From: Planctomycetia bacterium | GTDB taxonomy: Bacteria > Planctomycetota > Planctomycetia > Gemmatales > Gemmataceae | Direction: 5' to 3' | Length of the DNA stretch: 64,000 nucleotides | NCBI GenBank assembly: GCA_005808665.1 | Contig: SYLG01000012.1 | Coordinates: 1-64,000 of the forward strand | In this document: in pieces, positions 1 to 9,700 of the stretch | How positions within the stretch are numbered: position 1 is the first letter of the stretch | Layout: each line of letters begins with the position of its first letter | Program-made: the position numbers and the translations under genes | The notes under the pieces: generated by a model | Databases searched by the model: none | What the model was told of the DNA's origin: nothing | Seen by the model: only the letters and a program-made list of their open reading frames with translations

Positions 1-1039
1 ATGAGGCGGTGGTTACCGTTGATGCGGGATTTGGGGAACCGGCTGCGGGGGTTGTTTCGATAAGGGTTTCCTGGGAGGTTCCGGCATCCCGGGACTGAAG
101 GTAGAAATGGGTGTTGGCGACTGGCTCAAGGACCGCCGGAAAAGTGTTGTCTTGGCTGAGGAGGAGGTTGGGGATATTGGTGGGTTGATCGGAAAGGGTA
201 AGTTGTGACTGCCACGAAGTGGAAGTGGTATCGGTGGAAGCCTTGGAACCATCGGCAAGAATTTGGGTTGTCGAGGTGTAGGTGAGCGAAGATTGATCAA
301 TGGTCGAAAGACCAAAAGAAGTGTTATCGGAAAAGGTCCAGGAACCGTTCGTTAGAAAGGCAGCGGAATCGGACCACAAGACTTGATTCCAAGTGGTTTG
401 AGAATTCAGAAGGCCCGAAGCGGTGTAGCCCGGGGTGCCATTGGCTCCATCGAGCCCGAAATAGTGCAGGCCGTTTGTGTCCTCGGGGACCGTTTGGGAA
501 AACGGAATCACGGACGAAATGATTTGGCTTATTAAGGATCCGTTTTGGTGGACGGATTGGGAAATGGTCAGGGTTCCGGATTCGGTGACCGAGTTGGAAC
601 CAAATTGGACGGAGGATACGATTTGGACATCCAGGAAAACCTGTTCGCTTGGGCTTTGAGCGTTTAGCGTGTAATGACGCTGATAATTCCCGGAAAGCAC
701 AGACGAGGACAGGGTGGGGGTTACTGTGGCGGCGGGACGGGTGGTCGGAAAATGGAAATGGGAAAAATCGGAAGGAACCGCACCCGGTCCCGATAAGGGA
801 GGCGTAGGAGCCTCAAAGGGGACGAGCAATGAGGTGGACGAAAGGGGTGGAACGGAACCCGGAGGATGCAGCCATTGATTCCCGTTCCATTGGGGGAGAA
901 GTTGTGAGAATCCTTGGCCATCGGGAACAAGTCGGCTTTCGAGGGATTCAAGGGCAAGCGGTGAACGCTTGCTAATTGGGCCAATCGGAAAATAAAACCG
1001 ACGCAACCAACGGACGAAGAAAACCACTCGGGAGGACAT
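1..1039 (-). CDS. N-terminal part (346 codons, open at left window edge) of a large secreted/surface-type planctomycete protein
   Basis: Manual translation of the complement from ATG at 1039 is stop-free to position 1: MSSRVVFFVRWLRRFYFPIGPISKRSPLALESLESRLVPDGQGFSQLLPQWNGNQWLHPPG... Ser/Thr/Asn/Gln-rich. The LESLESRLVP motif near the N-terminus is typical of large exported planctomycete proteins. Absent from the ORF track because no stop lies inside the window. Confidence 0.85.
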   Translation of the reverse strand, partial: MSSRVVFFVRWLRRFYFPIGPISKRSPLALESLESRLVPDGQGFSQLLPQWNGNQWLHPPGSVPPLSSTSLLVPFEAPTPPLSGPGAVPSDFSHFHFPTTRPAATVTPTLSSSVLSGNYQRHYTLNAQSPSEQVFLDVQIVSSVQFGSNSVTESGTLTISQSVHQNGSLISQIISSVIPFSQTVPEDTNGLHYFGLDGANGTPGYTASGLLNSQTTWNQVLWSDSAAFLTNGSWTFSDNTSFGLSTIDQSSLTYTSTTQILADGSKASTDTTSTSWQSQLTLSDQPTNIPNLLLSQDNTFPAVLEPVANTHFYLQSRDAGTSQETLIETTPAAGSPNPASTVTTAS

Positions 1040-1672
1040 GCCTAAATCCCAGAGGTGATTAATATGTATACCAGAGTCAAGCTAATGGGGAAACAAGTTG
1101 GAGGCAAGCTGCCTTGGGCAATAAAGGGGATATTTCCTTGAAATGCAAAGGGCTGGAGGTGCCTAATATTATCCCAAGTTACGCAGTTAGGACCAAGAAA
1201 ACCCAGTTTTTCCTGGGGAATATTCCATTCAGCCTGCAAAAGTCGGGACTACAAATTCTCTTGTTTTCGGGAGGTGGTTCAACCATTGGCTAATGTTGCC
1301 CAATGGCTTTCATTCGTTTAATACACCAGATGCGGTTTGAGGCCGGCTTGGGAGCCTGCGAACAATTGCCCACTCCCTTCTTCCAATCGCACAGGTAGCG
1401 GGCAATATCAAGTAACATGGTGTGGACACCATGCCGTTTAGACCTCGACAAACACCAAAATCCCGGGAAAAAACCACAATCCGGGTTCCAGAATCGGTCT
1501 CAAAAGGGTAAAAAATCCCTCCAACTGCTTAACTTGTGTTAAAGCAAGTCATCCCCGGTTTGGGTAAAGCCTTCCAAACGGTGTTCATTCCCTTTTTGCC
1601 GAATCTACATCATTTCTTCACATTGGACTCCTAGGTTGGCTCTATAGTGGTTTAACGAGTCCTTTAGCCATT

Positions 1673-2518
1673 TTGGTCCCCATGTCGACCCTTACCTACT
1701 CCTCGATTATCTCGGAAAGGTCCCGAATTGGCAGGGGGCCAACCGGAATTCCCCAAGGCGAAACCACACCCAAATTCAAGGTGGATAATCTCTCGTTTTG
1801 GTATGGGGCCAAGCAAGCCCTTTTTGACATTTCCATGAATGTCCCCCAACATTCAGTCATGGCCCTGATTGGCCCTTCTGGTTGTGGAAAGAGCACCTTT
1901 TTGCGATGCCTTAACCGGATGAACGATTTTATCGAGTTGACGCGCCAAACCGGCCACATCAATCTGGATGGCGAGGATATTCATAGCCGGACCATCAACC
2001 TTGTGGCTCTTCGGCAAAGAGTTGGCATGGTTTTTCAGCGATCCAATCCGTTTCCAAAGTCGATCTATGAAAATGTCGTTTTTGGCCCCCGGGTTGCCGG
2101 CCTTTCCAACCGGACCCAATTGATGGAGATTTGCGAACGCTGCCTCCGTTCGGCAGCCCTTTGGGAGGAGGTGAAGGATCGGCTGAGTGAGCCCGCACTT
2201 TCCCTTTCCGGGGGACAATCCCAACGGCTCTGTATCGCAAGAGCCTTGGCCACCGACCCGGAGGTAATCCTGCTCGACGAACCGGCAAGTGCCCTGGACC
2301 CGGTTTCCACATCGCGCATTGAAGACCTGGTTTTTGAACTTAAGCGGGATTACACGATAGTCATCGTCACCCACAATATGCAGCAAGCGGCCAGGGTCAG
2401 CGATAATACCGCATTCTTTTTTCAAGGCAAAGTTATTGAGGTTGGCTCCACCGATCAAATGTACACCCGTCCCCAGGTGAAGCAAACCGAAGACTATATC
2501 ACGGGCCGCTTCGGCTAA
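1673..2518 (+). CDS. pstB: Phosphate ABC transporter ATP-binding protein PstB
   Basis: Walker [10 protein letters not shown], signature [16 protein letters not shown], Walker [15 protein letters not shown]; PstB-like LRCLNRMND and [16 protein letters not shown]. Start may be downstream (e.g. MSTLTYSS). Confidence 0.93.
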   Translation: MVPMSTLTYSSIISERSRIGRGPTGIPQGETTPKFKVDNLSFWYGAKQALFDISMNVPQHSVMALIGPSGCGKSTFLRCLNRMNDFIELTRQTGHINLDGEDIHSRTINLVALRQRVGMVFQRSNPFPKSIYENVVFGPRVAGLSNRTQLMEICERCLRSAALWEEVKDRLSEPALSLSGGQSQRLCIARALATDPEVILLDEPASALDPVSTSRIEDLVFELKRDYTIVIVTHNMQQAARVSDNTAFFFQGKVIEVGSTDQMYTRPQVKQTEDYITGRFG

Positions 2519-2550
2519 TGGGTTATTGAGACTGGAGATTTTCCCAAACC

Positions 2551-3231
2551 ATGTCAAAACACCTCTCCCGCGACCTGGACACCCTGCAAAAGGACATCCT
2601 TACCCTTGCAGGAATCGTTGAGGTTGCTGTCCATAAAGCCATGCGGTCCATCATCGAAAGGAGTTCCATCCTCGCCCAGGAAGTAATCGAGGGCGACGAT
2701 ATCATTGACCGTGAGGAAAACCATATTGATGAAGAATGCCTCAAAATGCTGGCATTGCATCAACCTGTGGCCACCGACCTTCGCCATATCACTTCGGCCA
2801 TGATGATTGTGGTGGATCTCGAAAGGATGGGTGACTTGGCGGAGGAAATCGCCCAACAAGGACTTCATTTGATCCAGACCTACGAATGGAAGGTGCCCGA
2901 AAAACTGCAAAAACTCAGCGACCTTGCCACTCTTTTGGTCCGTAATAGTCTCGATGCTTTTGTTCGGATTGACACGGAGTTGGCAAGGTTGGTGATCCGG
3001 ATGGAAAACCAGGCAAGCCTTTTGGTGGACGAACTGATCGCCTGGGTCATTCAAAGTATGCAAACCGGGGGCTCCACCATCAGCCCTGGCATTTCCTTTT
3101 TTACGATTACCAAAGCACTGGAGCGTATTGCCAATCACGCCACAAACATTGCCGAGGATGTAATCTATCTCGCCGAGGGTGAAGTGGTTCGCCATGCGGG
3201 TCAGGCAGACCCTTTGCGGGAACGGGAATAA
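2551..3231 (+). CDS. phoU: Phosphate signalling/transport regulator PhoU
   Basis: Two PhoU helical repeats (EENHIDEECLKMLALHQPVATDLRHITSAMMIVVDLERMGDLAEEIA; ITKALERIANHATNIAEDVIYLAEG). Confidence 0.93.
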   Translation: MSKHLSRDLDTLQKDILTLAGIVEVAVHKAMRSIIERSSILAQEVIEGDDIIDREENHIDEECLKMLALHQPVATDLRHITSAMMIVVDLERMGDLAEEIAQQGLHLIQTYEWKVPEKLQKLSDLATLLVRNSLDAFVRIDTELARLVIRMENQASLLVDELIAWVIQSMQTGGSTISPGISFFTITKALERIANHATNIAEDVIYLAEGEVVRHAGQADPLRERE

Positions 3232-3301
3232 CAGGAGTTTGCCTAGCTGTTTTGAATCTGCCGTCACCAAGGATCAACAAAGGACCCAAAACGGGGGTAG
3301 A

Positions 3302-4024
3302 ATGACCGAGACAACCGATTCCCATGGGAAACATAAACCCGAAACCATCCTCATCATTGAAGATGAAAAGTCGCTAGCCGATGTCGTTGCCTACAACCTG
3401 AAAAAAGCGGGTTTTGAAGTCCACATATCGCACGATGGGCGCGAAGGGCTGGCAAAAGCAAGGACGCTGATACCCCATTTCATCCTTTTGGACATCATGC
3501 TTCCGGGTATGCAGGGAACCGAGGTACTTCGGGAACTCAAGGCCAAAAAAACCACCCGGGAGATTCCTGTTATCATCATCTCGGCGAAATCCCAGGAATC
3601 TGATCAGGTAAGTGGGTTTAACCTTGGTGCGGAGGATTATGTCACCAAACCCTTCAGTGTGAAAGTGTTGATCCAAAAAATCCGGGTGCACCAAAAACGA
3701 ACCGGAGTTGTCGAAGAGTTGGGAGGCACGGACAAAGACACCATTGAACATCGGGGTGTCAAGATTGACCGGATCAGGCACAAAGCCTATTTGATGGAGG
3801 AGGAATTGGACCTCACCCCCACCGAATTCCGGATGGTTGAAATCCTCCTTCGAAATCCAGGCCGGGCGTTTAGCAGAAATCAACTCATGGCAAGTGCAAT
3901 CGGGGAAGGCGCCATTGTTTTGGAAAGGACCATTGATGTCCATGTAAAAACCATCCGGCGAAAACTGGGAAATCCTGACCTGATCGAAACCGTCCGTGGG
4001 TTGGGATACCGCTTTCTCGAGTAA
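3302..4024 (+). CDS. phoB: OmpR/PhoB-family response regulator (receiver + winged helix)
   Basis: Receiver ILIIEDEKSLADVVAYNL...FILLDIMLPGMQGTEVL...KPFSVKVLIQKI; C-terminal LTPTEFRMVEILLRNPGRAFSRNQL...RTIDVHVKTIRRKLG...RGLGYRF. Adjacent to phoU. ORF track start 3179 overlaps phoU; ATG at 3302 preferred. Confidence 0.88.
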   Translation: MTETTDSHGKHKPETILIIEDEKSLADVVAYNLKKAGFEVHISHDGREGLAKARTLIPHFILLDIMLPGMQGTEVLRELKAKKTTREIPVIIISAKSQESDQVSGFNLGAEDYVTKPFSVKVLIQKIRVHQKRTGVVEELGGTDKDTIEHRGVKIDRIRHKAYLMEEELDLTPTEFRMVEILLRNPGRAFSRNQLMASAIGEGAIVLERTIDVHVKTIRRKLGNPDLIETVRGLGYRFLE

Positions 4025-5059
4025 TCCTTTGAACGACCCAAAAAAATCCTCTTTATCCAACTACCCGACACTTTTAACTTGTAGGAGACCAGGCAAAAAG
4101 CTCGCCCGGATTAGGCATGGCTTCTCCAAATAACTACCGATCCTCCTTTTCCTGATAATTTATACCCGTACCACCTCTTTGAATGGATAACAATTCGGTC
4201 ATAACCTCCCTGATTTCCACTTCTCCCCCTTCCCCAGGGAGGTTTTTCAAAAGGATCTGCCAGACCAGATTTCCGATCAGGGCCAAGGCAGGTAAACGAC
4301 ATTTTTTTTTGGGCATCCTTATGAACAAATCCTGATTGGGCCTATTCGCTTTCATCCGAATCCAAATCCGACTACTTGAGGATTCCACTTCCACCGCAAC
4401 CTTGATGAACCTGTCCCGCCATGTGGTGAATGCGCCCTGCCAAGCGGATCCTGCTTTCGCCTTTCCCTTTGAAACCTTGTCCGTCCATCCCCCTGAGGGC
4501 CTCCCAAGGGGTTGGATACCTGTCGGTGTCCTCGTTCGGGATATGGATTTGGTTCGTCATTTATCCAGCTGGATTGGGAGCCATCCTCGACCTCAGTTTC
4601 CATAAACAATTGGCCTTGACCCGGCAACCATTCAGGTGATCCATCCCCAGCCCAGTCCTGATTTCTGGATTGCGATTCCAAAGTTTCATATGCATGGCAG
4701 ACTCATTGTAAATCGCCTCCTGATTCTGAATCACCTAAAGCAGGTTGGTCACCACAAATCCCTGATTGGGAAACACCGAATTGAATTCTGATTTGGCAAA
4801 CAACACCTTTGATCGATCCCAATTCCTCGCACGATTGTTGCAAACATGAAACACCCAATTCCCCAAATCGAACCCTTTTTCATGATCGTGATATAAACCT
4901 TGGGGGATCCAGCGATTTCATTAACCGATTGATTGGGTTTATTTCCATCGAGAATTGTAGATTTGGAAAGGTTTGGACAGTTTCGGTTCGAAATGCTTCA
5001 TGAAACGGAAAATGCTATGCTAAAGGGTAGGTAATCCGTGGTTCCACACCGGAGGAGTC

Positions 5060-6799
5060 ATGCCGAAAATGGATAGTGCAAACCATCCCATACGAATGAG
5101 CTGGTTTCGGCTTTTTATTTTGACTCCTTTGGCCCGCTTGCGGTTCGTCTTCATCCTTTTTCTTATTGGAATTGCCTTGGCAAAATGGGACACCCTTTTG
5201 GCCCATTGGGAAAAATGGTCCTGGGTAAAGTCTGGGACCGAAGCAGTGGCGGCCGGATTTGAATACTATTGTCCCATGCACCCGACCTTTACCACCGAAA
5301 AAAAGGGTGATAAATGTCCGATATGTTTCATGGGATTGAGCAAACGAAAAAGCGGTGTGGGTGGCGGTGATGTCTTGCCTGCCGGGGTTATCAATCGGGT
5401 CCAACTGACGCCCTATCGGGTAATCCTTGCCGGGGTCAAAACCCTTCCGGTCTCCTTTGTTCCCCTTTTCAAGGAAATCGCCACCGTTGGGACGGTGGAA
5501 TTTGATGAACGGGAACAGAAACATGTTGCGGCACGGGTAAAGGGACGGATTGAAAAGCTCCTGGTTAACCAGACCGGACAAATGGTCAACAAGGGAGATG
5601 AATTGGCCATTCTTTACAGCCCAGACTTGGTCATCACCGTCCAAAACTTGCTGGATGCAAGGCGCTCAAACAACCTGATTTTGGAAAAAAGTTCCAAAGA
5701 GCGATTGGAGTTATGGGGAGTGGGCAAGGAGGAGATCGACAACATCATCCGGACAGGATTGCCTGTAAAAACACTTACAATTCGCTCTCCCATCTCTGGT
5801 CATGTGTTGAAGAAATACCCCAAAGAGGGGCAATATGTCGATGAGGGAAGTCCCCTTTACGATGTGGTAAACCTGGAAAAGATTTGGATTCTTGCCCACA
5901 TATACGAGGACGACCTGGGGTTCTTTCCTGTTCTTCATAAACATGTCGTGGGCAAAAACCCTTTGGAAATTGCATGGGGCGTGAGTGCCACATCCCGTGC
6001 CTATCCGGAGGAGAAATTCAAAGGAATCCTGACCTTTATCTATCCTCATGTCGACCAGGAAAACCGGACCCTTGCCGTCCGCTTTGAGATGGCTAACCCG
6101 GGCAATCGCCTGCGTCCAGGAATGGCCATGCAGGTTCGGCTGGATACCAATGGTTTGGCACTTTTGACATTCAAGGGGCCTGAAGGAAAAACCCTTTTTC
6201 CGTTTCAGGTAAAGGGGGGCAAGATTCTGGCGATTCCCGAGGACAGCGTCATTGATACCGGGTCCCAAAAGGTGGTCTACAAACAGGAAAGCCCAGGCGT
6301 ATTTCAAGGAAATACTGTTGAACTGGGACCCCGGATGAAAATGCCCGATGGGCACTTTGCCTATCCCGTGTACGCAGGCCTCAAGGAAGGGGATGAGGTT
6401 GTTAGCCAAGGGGCTTTTTTAATTGACGCTGAGACCCGCCTTAACCCAAGTATTGGTTCCATTTACTTTGGTAGTACCGGGGCAAAAGAACCGGTTCGAA
6501 ATGTCAGGCCAACCACCCCATCCGATGAAATTGCAACAATCGCCTCCCATTTGGCAAAGTTGTCCCCACTAGACAAAAGCATGGCCCAATCCCAAAAACT
6601 ATGCGTGGTTCAGGAGAAATCCCAACTTGGTTCCATGGGTGTGCCCATCAAACTCCAACTGGAGGGACAAACCGTGTTTGTCTGCTGCGATAGTTGTGTG
6701 GAAACAGCGAAAGGCAATCCGTCCCAAGCCCTCAAACGATTGAAAGTCCTTAAATCGGCTCAATCCAATGGTAAGCCTGGGGAAGGACCTTCTCCATGA
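5060..6799 (+). CDS. cusB: RND efflux periplasmic adaptor (CusB-like) with N-terminal heavy-metal-binding domain and C-terminal Cys-containing domain
   Basis: GGAGGAG just upstream of ATG; HMBD motif YYCPMHPTFTTEKKGDKCPICFMGL; adaptor core FDEREQKHVAARVKGRIEKLLVNQTGQMVNKGDELAILYSPDLV; C-terminal VFVCCDSCVETAKGNP. Overlaps the next gene by ATGA. Confidence 0.88.
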   Translation: MPKMDSANHPIRMSWFRLFILTPLARLRFVFILFLIGIALAKWDTLLAHWEKWSWVKSGTEAVAAGFEYYCPMHPTFTTEKKGDKCPICFMGLSKRKSGVGGGDVLPAGVINRVQLTPYRVILAGVKTLPVSFVPLFKEIATVGTVEFDEREQKHVAARVKGRIEKLLVNQTGQMVNKGDELAILYSPDLVITVQNLLDARRSNNLILEKSSKERLELWGVGKEEIDNIIRTGLPVKTLTIRSPISGHVLKKYPKEGQYVDEGSPLYDVVNLEKIWILAHIYEDDLGFFPVLHKHVVGKNPLEIAWGVSATSRAYPEEKFKGILTFIYPHVDQENRTLAVRFEMANPGNRLRPGMAMQVRLDTNGLALLTFKGPEGKTLFPFQVKGGKILAIPEDSVIDTGSQKVVYKQESPGVFQGNTVELGPRMKMPDGHFAYPVYAGLKEGDEVVSQGAFLIDAETRLNPSIGSIYFGSTGAKEPVRNVRPTTPSDEIATIASHLAKLSPLDKSMAQSQKLCVVQEKSQLGSMGVPIKLQLEGQTVFVCCDSCVETAKGNPSQALKRLKVLKSAQSNGKPGEGPSP

Positions 6800-9700
6800 T
6801 CGAGCGCTGGATTGAGTTTTCCATCCGCAATCGGTTTTTGGTAGTGGTTGCATCCCTGGTCCTTTCCGGATGGGGCATTGTTTGCGTAATCCATACTCCC
6901 ATCGATGCCATTCCTGATCTGGGTGAAAACCAGGTAATCGTCTTTGCCGATTGGCCCGGTAGAAGTTCCCGGGAAATAGAAGACCAGGTTACCTATCCCA
7001 TTTCCCGGAAACTGCAGGGGCTTGCAGGTGTTCGGACCATTCGTTCGTCCTCCGAGTTCAATTTTTCGATGATCACAGTGATCTTCGAGGACCAAGTCAA
7101 TTTTTACTTTGCCAGGCAACGGGTATTGGAAAAATTGGCCGAGTCGGGGGATAAATTGCCCCAAGGAGTGGTCCCCTACCTGGCTCCCGATGCAACCTCC
7201 CTTGGCCAGATTTTTTGGTACACGGTAGAACCCGAACCCAATGCTCCTGTTGATATTTCCCGTCTCTGGGCTTTGAACAAATACCTCATTGCACCCCACT
7301 TGAATGCCACTTCCGGAGTGGCGGAAGTGGCCAGTGTCGGAGGAATGCCCATGGAATATCAGGTGGATATTCAAACGGAAAGGTTAAGGGCCTATGGAGT
7401 GACTTTGGGGGAACTCTATGAGGGCATTTCCAAAAGCAATATGCCCGCAGGCGGAGGCGTCATTCAAAAAAACAATGCAGAATACATCGTCCGTGGTATC
7501 GGCTGGATCAAAGGGAAGGAAAACATTGAAAACACGGTTATCCGCGAAGTCGATGGTATCCCGATTTATGTGAAAAATCTTGCAACAGTCCAGTTGGGAA
7601 CCCGCTTTCGCAGAGGGGTTTTCGAAAAAAACGGATCCGAGGTGGTTGGCGGTGTGGTCCTTATGCGCCATGGCGAAAACCCCATGGCTGTTACCGATCG
7701 GGTCAAGGAGAGGATTCGCGAACTGACGCCTAGTCTGCCACTCGGCGTACGCATTGTTCCCGCTTATGACCGTACCAGACTCATTCAGGGAGCCATCCAC
7801 ACCTTGGCGGAGGTGATGGGACATGAAATGGTCATAGCCGGCTTTGCAATCCTTTTGATTCTTGGCCACATTCGCAGTGTTTTCATCATCTGCGTTACCT
7901 TGCCTTTGTCCGTGCTTTTTTCCTTCACCATGATGTGGGTACTTAGGATATTGGGAATTGTCGACATCCAGGCCAACATCATGTCCCTGGCCGGGATCAC
8001 CATTTCCATTGGAATCCTGGTTGACCAAGCCATTGTCATGGTGGAAAACGCCACCCATCACCTGAAGGCAAAGTTCGGGGACAAGCCCATCCAGGGGGAC
8101 ATCGTCTCGGTAGTATTGCCAGCATGCATTATGGTGGGGCGGCCTGTTTTCTTTTCTGTATTAATCATGCTCCTTTCCTTTATTCCGGTTTTTCTACTCT
8201 CCGGTCGCGAGGGAAAACTATTCCATCCCCTTGCGTTTACGAAAAGTTTTGCCCTTATTGGGACCGCATTATTGTCCGTAACCCTTGTGCCTGCCTTGAT
8301 CCCCATTTTCCTCAAAGGGCGTTTGAAATCCGAGCAGGAAAACTGGATTGTACGCAGTTTCATCGGGATTTACCGCCCGTTCCTTTCATGGTTCCTTCCC
8401 AGACGCAATCTTGTTATGTGGTTATTCGCCGTATTATTGTTGCTTGCCGCGGGGCTCTTTCCCCTTCAGGCGATCCTCGGCATGGGAGCCTCGGAATCGG
8501 CCTGGCGTTTCCTGTTTCTTTCCGTCTTTGCCCTGGTGACCACCATCACCGTCCTGTCCACCCATGGGTGGTTGAATCAGTTTCTCTCTCTTTCGACCCT
8601 AATTTTGGTGGCTTTGTGGTCGTACGGTTTTCCCAAAATTGGGGTCTCCTTCATGCCCGCCCTCGACGAGGGAACCACTTTGGATATGCCGGTTACCGTT
8701 CCTAGGGTTAGTGTCACCCAAGCCATTGATGACCTCAAAGCCAGGGATGCCCTGATCAGGGGATTTCCTGAGGTGGAAAGCGTCGTTGGCAAGGCGGGGC
8801 GGGCGGACACCCCCACCGACCCCGCACCCCTTGACATGGTGGAGACCTTTATCAACTTTCGCCCCAAAGAATTTTGGCCTCGCAGGGTGCTTGCCTATGC
8901 CGACGCCCTTAAACAAACCACCATCACCATGCAAGAATTGGAAAGGGTCGGTTTGATTTCCCCAGGGTGGGATGCGGAAGAACGCTCTTCCCTTTTGAAC
9001 GAGGCAGCCCAAAAAGCTCTCGAACGCCACGATGAAGTGCTGAGAGAATTTGCCTCACTTCGGTTTGTTGAGGCGGAGAGGGACCTTGCCCAAAGGATGA
9101 GTGCGGAATTGGTTCAACGCATTGTAAATCATTGCGCAAATGGGTCCCAATGGCTTGGACCGGATAAAAACCCATCACCGGACCTCCTATCCGAAATGAA
9201 GGCACGATTGCTTCCAGGCATTGGAGTGGCCATGGCGACCCACCTTTCTCCGGGTGAATTGGAGAAACAGGCCCGCCTTTTGGCGGACGCCTTGGCAGAA
9301 AAAAAATGGATAACGGATACACCCTTAGCCTTGCAGGTAACCCCAAACCTGTTGGAAAAGATCAGAGAAAGGATTACGGGAAAGCCGATCGTCCTGGCCG
9401 ACAGGATGGTTGCCAGTTTAACCACCATCCGGGATCAATTTTGGCAGGAGGCCGTTCGCAACCTTGACCAAGAACTTTTTTATCTGGGAACCGGGACCTT
9501 TGTTTGGCAGGTTATCGAGGAATTGCTGGGTGGTTCGAGAGACCTTGGCAGGCAACCGGCAGGAGTTTTGGGACAGGAAATAACCGACTTTCTGGATGGA
9601 ACGCTTGCAGAAAGGTTGGGCAAAAGAGATGCAGAAAGGATTCCTTCACGCTTTGGCGACCTGCGCTCCAGCCTTGAAACCGATTTTCAAAAATGGGTGA

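Noticed and set aside
13-984. ORFs 13..315 (-), 477..659 (+) and 721..984 (-)
   Set aside because: Out of frame with the continuous minus-strand 346-codon reading; no recognisable motifs.
1040-1672. Possible sRNA or mobile-element remnant upstream of pstB
   Set aside because: No inverted-repeat ends, transposase fragment or known RNA motif could be recognised.
1853-2557. 234-aa minus ORF opposite pstB (and 2554..3270, 3374..4060 opposite phoU/phoB)
   Set aside because: Antisense shadows of well-recognised genes.
4336-4681. Overlapping small ORFs in the phoB-cusB gap
   Set aside because: Both strands open by chance, no family resemblance and no good RBS; treated as non-coding pending data.
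7384-8061. 225-aa minus ORF inside cusA (and 9646..10263)
   Set aside because: Antisense to conserved CusA sequence.
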